Below are positions 1 to 5,750 of a stretch of 10,550 nucleotides of DNA, piece after piece. This DNA comes from Kiritimatiellales bacterium (GTDB lineage Bacteria; Verrucomicrobiota; Kiritimatiellia; Kiritimatiellales; Pontiellaceae). The translations under genes were made by a program, and so were the position numbers. The stretch is from contig DAOUQA010000072.1 of assembly GCA_030625905.1 (NCBI GenBank), positions 1 through 10,550 of the forward strand, in the 5' to 3' direction. A model generated the notes under the pieces. The model worked only from the letters and a program-made list of their open reading frames with translations, ran no database searches and was not told where the DNA came from. Positions within the stretch are counted from its first letter, which is position 1. Each line of letters begins with the position of its first letter.

Positions 1-323
1 ATATGCTCGGCGGCCTGTGGGAATTCCCCGGCGGCAAGCAGGAGCCCGGCGAAACCATCCAGCAGTGTATTGCCCGCGAATTAAAGGAGGAGCTTGGAAT
101 CAATATCGAGACCGGCGACTTCCTCATCACCGTCAAACATGCCTACAGCCACTTCACGATGGAGATGCACACCTACTTCGCCAAAATCAAATCCAGCCGC
201 CCCCGCTCCATTGAATGCCAGGATTTCCAATGGCTTAAAATTTCCGACCTCCGCAGGGTTCCCTATTCCAAGGCCGACCTCAAGATCATCGAGAAACTGG
301 AAAATATTAAAATATCGGACTGA
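1..323 (+). CDS. Nudix domain protein, 5'-truncated (MutT-like, or C-terminal domain of MutY)
   Basis: The reading frame is open from the window edge, so the true start is probably upstream; the ATG at 3 is an internal methionine in the typical 'LGGLWEFPGGK' stretch. An intact Nudix box follows (G-x5-E-x7-REL-K-EELGI, about residues 11-33 counted from that methionine), with all the glutamates that bind metal in active pyrophosphohydrolases. Downstream, 'VKHAYSHF' and the ending 'PYSKADLKIIEKL' resemble both free 8-oxo-dGTP hydrolases and the 8-oxoG-recognising C-terminal domain of the adenine glycosylase MutY. The missing 5' part would decide: an upstream helix-hairpin-helix and iron-sulphur cluster domain means MutY, otherwise a MutT-like enzyme. 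Either role concerns oxidised guanine. ridA follows 20 bases later on the same strand and may be cotranscribed. The Nudix assignment is secure; the exact family is not. Confidence 0.85.
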   Translation, partial: MLGGLWEFPGGKQEPGETIQQCIARELKEELGINIETGDFLITVKHAYSHFTMEMHTYFAKIKSSRPRSIECQDFQWLKISDLRRVPYSKADLKIIEKLENIKISD

Positions 324-343
324 CCCCTAAATAGGAGAGCGCC

Positions 344-724
344 ATGAAAAAAATCATCAACACTGACAATGCCCCCGAGCCCATCGGGCCATACAACCAG
401 GCCGTTAAGAGCGGTCACCTGCTCTATACCTCCGGGCAGATCCCGATCGACCCGACAACCGGCGAAATGGTTTCCGGTGGGATCCGTGAGCAGGCCATCC
501 AGGTTTTGGAAAACTTGAAGGCGGTGCTTGAGGCCGCCGGAAGCACCCTCGACGACGTCATAAAGACCACCGTTTTTCTCGCCGACATGGCCGACTTTCC
601 CGAGCTGAACACCCTCTATGCCGAATATTTTGGAGAGGACAACGCCCCAGCGCGCTCAACCGTACAGGTTGCCGCCCTGCCGAAAGGTGCGTTGGTTGAA
701 ATCGAAGCCATTGCGAAAGTCTAA
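344..724 (+). CDS. ridA: RidA family reactive enamine/imine deaminase
   Basis: The 126-residue product has the full length and motifs of the RidA (YjgF/YER057c/UK114) family. This cytosolic trimer hydrolyses reactive enamine/imine intermediates, such as 2-aminoacrylate released by PLP-dependent serine/threonine dehydratases, and so protects PLP enzymes. Visible landmarks are 'PIGPYNQAV' with Tyr17, 'LYTSGQIPIDP' (27-37), 'DDVIKTTVFLADM' (70-82) and the signature 'ARSTVQVAALPKGALVEIEA', with Arg104 and Glu119 at the positions of the substrate-binding Arg and the active-site Glu. Having the arginine argues for an active deaminase rather than an Rid2-7 paralogue. An AGGAG Shine-Dalgarno at 333-337 lies 6 bases before the ATG. 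The gene follows the Nudix gene and is followed after 13 bases by a palindromic repeat. Confidence 0.95.
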   Translation: MKKIINTDNAPEPIGPYNQAVKSGHLLYTSGQIPIDPTTGEMVSGGIREQAIQVLENLKAVLEAAGSTLDDVIKTTVFLADMADFPELNTLYAEYFGEDNAPARSTVQVAALPKGALVEIEAIAKV

Positions 725-737
725 CCAAAAAAACAGC

Positions 738-798
738 AACCACGAAATACACGAAACGATGCGGGTCTATTTGATTTATTTTCGTGTAGTTCGTGGTT
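738..798. repeat. Intergenic palindromic repeat with nested CACGAAA direct repeats
   Basis: Two 19-base arms (738-756 and 780-798) are reverse complements except for one A/G mismatch (747 against 789), around a 23-base loop. Each arm contains two copies of CACGAAA (or its complement) at a 9-base period: 741-747 and 750-756 on the left. The stem is not followed by a T-run in the ridA direction (A-rich sequence follows instead). In the opposite direction, seven T's are read shortly after the stem (complement of 727-733). It is therefore not a canonical intrinsic terminator for ridA. From general memory, intergenic repeats giving 'NHEIHE'-type spurious peptides occur in many copies in some PVC and environmental bacterial genomes, so this is probably one copy of a dispersed family. 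It occupies most of the space in which an apbE promoter would lie. Confidence 0.8.
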
Positions 799-825
799 AA
801 AAAATAAATTGAAATCGGGGATCTC

Positions 826-1884
826 ATGGCTCGTAAAAAGATCATTCAAATTGTTATCGGCCTTGCGCTGGTACTTGCGCTCGGAGTTAAAAGCCTCTAC
901 GTCAAACACCCGGTACTGATCGGCAAAACGATGGGGACGGGCTATAACGCGACGCTCTCGGGCTATGTGCCGCGCGCAACGGTAAAAAACCTGCGCCAGC
1001 AGATCGAAGGCGAACTGGTGGAGATCAACCGGCAAATGTCGACGTGGGATCCAAAGAGCGAAATCTCGAGCTTCAACCTGTCGGATGAATCGGAGCCGTT
1101 CGAAATCTCGGCGCCATTTGCAATGGTCGTTGCGCGGGCGCTGGAGCTAAGCGAATCGTCGGGCGGCGCATTCGATCCGACACTCAGCCCCCTGCTCAAC
1201 CTGTGGGGCTTCGGCAGCGGGGGGGAGGAGCGCAAGGTGCCGGCCGATGCCGAAATCGCCGCTACCAAGGCCTTGACCGGCTGGCGCAAGCTCGGGGTCG
1301 GCGTGGATTCCACTCTTCGGAAAAGCATTCCGGGACTGGCGCTCGACCTCGGCGCGATCGCCAAAGGCTATGGCGTAGATGCCATCGGCCAGCTACTCGA
1401 TGAGGCTGGCCATGAAAACTGGTTTGTGGAGATTGGCGGCGAGGTAGTGGTGCGCGGCCTCAACCCCAAAGGGAAACCGTGGCGTATCGGAATCCAATAT
1501 CCATCCAGCAACCCGGCGGTCGACAAACTTCAGGGTATCGTCAACCTGACCGAAGGCGCGGTGGCGACCTCGGGCGACTACCGCAACTATATTCAGCAGG
1601 ATGGTGTGCTCTATTCGCATATCCTCGATCCACGCTCCGGGCGCGCCGTGCTTTCGGATACCGCCAGCGTGACCGTCGTCGCCCCCAACTGCATGGATGC
1701 CGACGGCATGGCGACCGCGTTGTTCGTGATGGGCGCGGATGAAGGACTTACCTGGGTGGAAGAGCGGCCAAAGGTGGAGGCAATGTTTCTGGTGCGCGGC
1801 GCAGACGGTGAAATATTCGAGAAATTTAGTTCGGGATTCACGACTGCAACAGGCTATGTTTCCGGAAAGCAAACTCACAAATAA
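826..1884 (+). CDS. apbE: FAD:protein FMN transferase (ApbE)
   Basis: This 352-residue protein matches the ApbE family, which transfers FMN from FAD to a Thr/Ser of exported or membrane redox proteins such as NqrB/NqrC, RnfG and FMN-binding domain reductases. A basic N-terminus and one hydrophobic segment (about 6-21) indicate a signal peptide or membrane anchor; unlike many homologues there is no lipobox cysteine. Family landmarks in order are 'KTMGTGYNATL' (34-44), 'INRQMSTWDPKSEISSFN' (67-84), 'GGAFDPTLSPLLNLWGFG' (113-130), 'LDLGAIAKGYGVD' (173-185), 'FVEIGGEV' (200-207), 'TSGDYRNY' (248-255), 'HILDPRSGR' (265-273) and 'DADGMATALFVMG' (291-303), where Asp and Thr bind Mg2+. No flavoprotein target or nqr/rnf gene lies in the window. 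The ATG has a weak GGGGA at 817-821. The lipoprotein gene follows after 11 bases, so the two are probably cotranscribed. Confidence 0.94.
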   Translation: MARKKIIQIVIGLALVLALGVKSLYVKHPVLIGKTMGTGYNATLSGYVPRATVKNLRQQIEGELVEINRQMSTWDPKSEISSFNLSDESEPFEISAPFAMVVARALELSESSGGAFDPTLSPLLNLWGFGSGGEERKVPADAEIAATKALTGWRKLGVGVDSTLRKSIPGLALDLGAIAKGYGVDAIGQLLDEAGHENWFVEIGGEVVVRGLNPKGKPWRIGIQYPSSNPAVDKLQGIVNLTEGAVATSGDYRNYIQQDGVLYSHILDPRSGRAVLSDTASVTVVAPNCMDADGMATALFVMGADEGLTWVEERPKVEAMFLVRGADGEIFEKFSSGFTTATGYVSGKQTHK

Positions 1885-1895
1885 GGAAAAGAACC

Positions 1896-2582
1896 ATGCG
1901 CTTCATTCATATATTCCTGTGCATCACCCTCCTCGCACTCTGCGGGTGCAAAAAAGACGCCAAATCCGCCGAGGCAAAGGAAGAGCGCAACCCGCTCGTC
2001 AAGCAGGGTCAGGCCTACATAGAAATCAAGGAATACGGCAAGGCCGAGGTGGCCTTCAAGCAAGCCATCGAAAACGACCCGCATATGGCACGCCCCCATC
2101 TCGACCTCGCCACGATCTACCACCAGTACGATCCGGACTACGTCAGTGCAATCTTCTATTATAAGCGCTACCTCGAACTGCGCCCCGACTCCGAGAAGGC
2201 GGAGTTCATCAAGGAACAGATCGAGAAGGTGCAGATCGCATTGGCCAACGCGATCCTAACGCAGTCCGGAGCCGTGAAGGCCATTCAGGAACTCAAGCAG
2301 CTGCGCCAGGAAAACGCTGATCTCAAACAGCAGCTTGCGAGTCGTCAAACAACGAAAAGCGTCACCCAAACCGTGCCCAAGAGCGCCACGTCGACTAAAC
2401 CTGCCAAATTCACCCACCGGATCTACACCGTTGTCGCCGGCGACAACCTCACAAAGATCGCCAACAAGTTCTATGGGGACGGTGAATGGGAAACCATCTA
2501 CCAAGCCAATAAGGATCGCATGCAAAGCCCCAGCGACCTGCGCGTAGGTCAAACGCTTTTCATTCCGATCCGCGAAAACTAG
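1896..2582 (+). CDS. Lipoprotein with TPR-like region, coiled coil and C-terminal LysM domain
   Basis: The 228-residue product starts with a short lipoprotein signal peptide ending in 'LALCGC'; Cys18 is the likely lipidated residue and Lys19-Lys20 follow. Residues about 34-100 contain two TPR-like helical pairs ('GQAYIEIKEYGKAEVAFKQA' and the 'YYKRYLELRPDSEKAEF' region). Residues about 105-150 are a charged, Gln-rich coiled coil. A Ser/Thr/Pro/Lys linker then leads to a LysM module (about 175-225; 'YTVVAGDNLTKIANKFYGD', ending 'LRVGQTLFIPI') that should bind the glycan chains of peptidoglycan. The architecture implies an envelope protein anchored in a membrane by lipid and held to the wall by LysM, with the TPRs as a docking surface; the partner is unknown. 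The Shine-Dalgarno AAGGA (1883-1887) overlaps the apbE stop codon, which points to coupled expression. No named family is recognised for the whole protein. Confidence 0.9.
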   Translation: MRFIHIFLCITLLALCGCKKDAKSAEAKEERNPLVKQGQAYIEIKEYGKAEVAFKQAIENDPHMARPHLDLATIYHQYDPDYVSAIFYYKRYLELRPDSEKAEFIKEQIEKVQIALANAILTQSGAVKAIQELKQLRQENADLKQQLASRQTTKSVTQTVPKSATSTKPAKFTHRIYTVVAGDNLTKIANKFYGDGEWETIYQANKDRMQSPSDLRVGQTLFIPIREN

Positions 2583-2594
2583 CGGCGGCACCCA

Positions 2595-3098
2595 ATGTCC
2601 GGAAAGCTCCAACGGTTGAAGGTCGAAACCACATGGGGTGACATCAAGGTTGAGCTGATCGACGGCAAGGTGGCTCGTTGCTCCCTCCCTTTTCTGGCAG
2701 GGCAACCGGAAACTCCCTTTTCAGTCAAGGCCAGCGGTACCGATGCGGCCTCAAAATTCGTTGTTGCGGCTCTGAGCGGGAAACCGGCCAAGGGACCAAC
2801 CCTCTTGTTCTCCGAAGCCTTGGCGAAGGAGAATGGAAAACTCGAAGGCACCACTTTCCAACAACAGGTCTGGCAGGCCATCGCCGAGATCCCGCCGGGC
2901 AAAACAAAAACCTACGGCGAACTCGCCCAAGCCATTGGCCGTCCGCGTGCGTATCGAGCGGTCGCCAACGCCTGCGGGAAAAACCCGTTGCCGGTCTTTA
3001 TTCCCTGCCACCGCGTGCTTGCCGCGAACGGAAACATTGGCGGCTTCACCGCCGGTCTCGCCTGGAAACGGCTCCTCTTAACCGGTAACCGAGCCTAG
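2595..3098 (+). CDS. ogt: Methylated-DNA--protein-cysteine S-methyltransferase
   Basis: This 167-residue protein is an O6-alkylguanine-DNA alkyltransferase, a suicide repair protein that moves an alkyl group from O6-guanine (or O4-thymine) to its own cysteine. The N-terminal part (about 1-80) is the variable RNase H-like domain. The C-terminal part has the conserved helix-turn-helix 'FQQQVWQAIAEIPPGKTKTY', the 'RAVANA' helix with Arg121 as the base-flipping arginine finger, Asn130, and the active site 'IPCHRV' with the acceptor Cys138, followed by 'GGFTAGLAWKRLLL'. All catalytic residues are present. There is no Ada-type zinc-binding N-terminal domain, so this is the Ogt/MGMT form. It starts 12 bases after the lipoprotein stop with no good Shine-Dalgarno, suggesting translation coupled to the upstream gene. 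The family is certain; the symbol ogt is by type only. Confidence 0.93.
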   Translation: MSGKLQRLKVETTWGDIKVELIDGKVARCSLPFLAGQPETPFSVKASGTDAASKFVVAALSGKPAKGPTLLFSEALAKENGKLEGTTFQQQVWQAIAEIPPGKTKTYGELAQAIGRPRAYRAVANACGKNPLPVFIPCHRVLAANGNIGGFTAGLAWKRLLLTGNRA

Positions 3099-3180
3099 AA
3101 AAACCCTATTTGCGATTGGATTCCGGAAATTCGGGGATTGATTCGCTTCGAGGTCTGGATAAACTGTGTCCTTTGATTCC

Positions 3181-3185
3181 AAGGA
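3181..3185 (+). promoter_or_regulatory. Shine-Dalgarno that fixes the mutS start
   Basis: AAGGA lies 5 bases before the ATG at 3191. The frame is open further upstream to a TTG at 3110, but the extra residues do not resemble MutS, and the family's N-terminal domain begins directly after the ATG at 3191. Confidence 0.75.
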
Positions 3186-3190
3186 AACGA

Positions 3191-5674
3191 ATGGCGAAGA
3201 AGGAAACACCTATGATGGCGCAGTATCGGTCGATACGGCGCGAACTGCCGGAGGATACGATCCTCTTTTTCCGGCTGGGCGATTTCTATGAAATGTTCTT
3301 CGACGATGCGAAGACGGCTTCCGACATCCTGGACATCACACTGACGAAGCGCCACAACACGCCGATGTGCGGCGTACCCTACCACGCGGTATCGGGCTAT
3401 CTCGAACGGCTGGTGAAGGCGGGCAAGAAGGTGGCGATCTGCGAGCAGGTCGAAGACCCTTCCGAAGCCAAGGGCATCGTGAAGCGCGATGTGACGCGTA
3501 TCGTTACGCCGGGCACTATCCTCGACGAGGTGACGCTCGACCGCAACCAGAATAATTTCCTGGCGGGTCTCTTCCGCGAAAAGGATCGCTTCGGGCTGGC
3601 GATGCTGGATCTTTCGACGGGCGAGTTCTGGGTCGAGGAGTCGGATGATGTCGCGAGCGTACAGGCGAATCTTTCGCGCTATATGCCTGCTGAATGTGTG
3701 ATGGCCGAAGAGCAAATGGGTGAGCTGACACTGGAGACGACGAATACGCTACTGACGGCGTGCGAGGATTGGACGTTCGAGGCCTCTTCAGCAAACGACT
3801 TCCTTTTGCGCCATTTCGATGTCCACTCGCTAGAGGGTTTTGGCTGCACGGCGATGTCGGCTGGATTGGGCGCGGCGGGCGCGATGCTCTATTATGTAAA
3901 GACGGAGCTGCGCCGCAACCTTTCCCACGTCCGGAAGATCCGCGTGAAGAATCCGTCGGATTATATGCTGATGGACGAGACCACGGCGACCAATCTGGAG
4001 CTGGTGGCACCGATCAACACCCGTGCCGCCTACAAGGCGACGCTTTTGAATGTGCTGGATTCGACCTGCACGGCGATGGGCGGCCGCCTGCTGCGCGAAT
4101 GGCTGTTGCGGCCGCTGAACAATCTAGAGCAGATCAACGCACGGCACGACGCGGTCGACCTGCTGGTGCACCACCAGACCTATCTGCGGAGCCTGCGCGA
4201 CGTGCTCGGCGACATCAAGGATATGGAGCGGTTGATCTCGCGGATCGGCTCCACCTCCAGCAACCCGCGCGATGTGCGCGCGATGTGCGTTTCGCTCCAG
4301 CAAATGCCGCTAGTCAAATCACTGCTCTCCGGTAAGGGCACGATGCTGGAATCGCTCGGTGGCGAGATTACTTCGCTACCGGAGCTGGTGGCACTGATCG
4401 ATGCGTCCATTGCCGACGAACCACCGATCAACTTGAAGGATGGCGGCGTAATCCGGCCGGGCTATCATGCGGAGCTTGACGAATTGCGCGCGGCGGCGAC
4501 GCAGGGTCGCAAGTGGCTGGCGGATTTCCAAGCCTCGGAAGTGGAGCGCACGGGGATCAAGTCGCTGAAGGTGCGGCACAACAAGGTGTTCGGCTACTAC
4601 ATCGAAATCAGCAAAAGCTATTTGGCCGATGTTCCGGAAAGCTATATCCGCAAACAGACGCTGGTGAATGCGGAGCGCTTCATCACGCCGGAGCTGAAGG
4701 AATACGAAAACAAGATTTTTGGTGCGCAGGAGCGGTCGGTCGGCTTAGAGCAGGAAATCTTCACGGAGGTGCGGCGGGAGGCGGTCGTGCATCTGGAGAC
4801 GATCCAGCGCAACGCACTGGCGATCGGCCAGGTGGATGTTTTAACCACATTCGCGGAGCGTGCGCTTTCGAACAACTATTCCCGGCCGACCATGGCCGAC
4901 AACGGTAAACTGGAGATCCGCGACGGCCGCCACCCGGTCGTCGAGCAGATGCCGGACGCGGAGCGCTTTGTGCCGAACGACTCGACCCTCGACCACGAGA
5001 CGCACCAGTTGATCATTATCACGGGGCCGAACATGGCAGGCAAATCGACCTATATCCGGCAGGTGGCGCTGATCACAATCATGGCGCACATGGGCTGCTT
5101 TGTTCCGGCGGCCTCGGCGGAGATCGGGATCGTCGACCGCGTATTCACGCGCGTCGGCGCAAGCGACGACCTGGCACGCGGCCGCTCGACCTTCATGGTG
5201 GAGATGCAGGAGACCGCCAACATCCTTAACAACGCGACGCCGAAAAGCCTGATCGTGCTCGACGAGATCGGGCGCGGCACCAGCACATTCGACGGCATCA
5301 GTATCGCGTGGTCGGTGGCGGAGTTCCTCTGCAAAAACGAAAACGTGAAGGCGAAGACCCTTTTTGCCACGCACTACCACGAACTGACCGACCTTACCTT
5401 GACGCTGCCCAACGTGCAGAACTTCAGCATACTCGTTAAGGAGAAGGGGCACACCATCACCTTCCTGCGCAAGATTGTTCCGGGCGCGGCGGACAAGAGC
5501 TACGGCATCCAGGTGGCGCGGCTGGCCGGACTGCCGGACGAGGTGATCGACCGCGCGAACGACATTCTGAAAAACCTGGAGGAAGGCGAGTTTGGCGACA
5601 CCGGCCAACCGAAGATCGCGAAGAAGCGATCACACAAACTGAAGGCCAATATTTCGCAGCTGGACTTGTTCTGA
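3191..5674 (+). CDS. mutS: DNA mismatch repair protein MutS
   Basis: The 827-residue product is a full-length MutS1, the ATPase that recognises mismatches and small loops and recruits MutL. The N-terminal mismatch-binding domain has 'RLGDFYEMFFDDA' with the intercalating Phe32 and Glu34 of the F-x-E motif. The connector ('MCGVPYHAV', 'ICEQVEDP', 'RIVTPGT'), lever and clamp regions ('KVRHNKVFGYYIEISKS', 'RFITPELKEYE') follow in normal order. The ATPase carries Walker A 'GPNMAGKST' (612-620), Walker B Asp691-Glu692 and the signature 'GRGTSTFDG' (694-702), then 'THYHEL' with His728. The last five residues, QLDLF, fit the beta sliding-clamp binding consensus. No mutL is in the window. The upstream alkyltransferase gene ends 92 bases before the start, a gap large enough for its own promoter, though none is convincing. 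Confidence 0.98.
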   Translation: MAKKETPMMAQYRSIRRELPEDTILFFRLGDFYEMFFDDAKTASDILDITLTKRHNTPMCGVPYHAVSGYLERLVKAGKKVAICEQVEDPSEAKGIVKRDVTRIVTPGTILDEVTLDRNQNNFLAGLFREKDRFGLAMLDLSTGEFWVEESDDVASVQANLSRYMPAECVMAEEQMGELTLETTNTLLTACEDWTFEASSANDFLLRHFDVHSLEGFGCTAMSAGLGAAGAMLYYVKTELRRNLSHVRKIRVKNPSDYMLMDETTATNLELVAPINTRAAYKATLLNVLDSTCTAMGGRLLREWLLRPLNNLEQINARHDAVDLLVHHQTYLRSLRDVLGDIKDMERLISRIGSTSSNPRDVRAMCVSLQQMPLVKSLLSGKGTMLESLGGEITSLPELVALIDASIADEPPINLKDGGVIRPGYHAELDELRAAATQGRKWLADFQASEVERTGIKSLKVRHNKVFGYYIEISKSYLADVPESYIRKQTLVNAERFITPELKEYENKIFGAQERSVGLEQEIFTEVRREAVVHLETIQRNALAIGQVDVLTTFAERALSNNYSRPTMADNGKLEIRDGRHPVVEQMPDAERFVPNDSTLDHETHQLIIITGPNMAGKSTYIRQVALITIMAHMGCFVPAASAEIGIVDRVFTRVGASDDLARGRSTFMVEMQETANILNNATPKSLIVLDEIGRGTSTFDGISIAWSVAEFLCKNENVKAKTLFATHYHELTDLTLTLPNVQNFSILVKEKGHTITFLRKIVPGAADKSYGIQVARLAGLPDEVIDRANDILKNLEEGEFGDTGQPKIAKKRSHKLKANISQLDLF

Positions 5675-5750
5675 TTTTCACTCAATCCCCACTTGCAATG
5701 CAATTGCGAATGGCATTAGCATCTTTCACTGAATAAAAAGGGAGAGGTAT

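Noticed and set aside
738..798. Intrinsic terminator of ridA
   Set aside because: The stem is followed by A-rich, not T-rich, sequence in the ridA direction; the only T-run would serve the opposite strand, where no gene ends.
618..800. Small + strand open frame ending in 'NHEIHE...' across the ridA end and repeat
   Set aside because: It overlaps ridA in another frame and its tail is simply translated palindromic repeat.
3110..3190. In-frame N-terminal extension of mutS from a TTG at 3110
   Set aside because: The 27 extra residues do not resemble MutS, while the ATG at 3191 has a well-placed AAGGA and begins the conserved N-terminal domain.
4841..5608. 255-codon minus-strand open frame inside mutS
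   Set aside because: It lies opposite the conserved MutS ATPase domain, is rich in Arg/His/Val and has no family resemblance.
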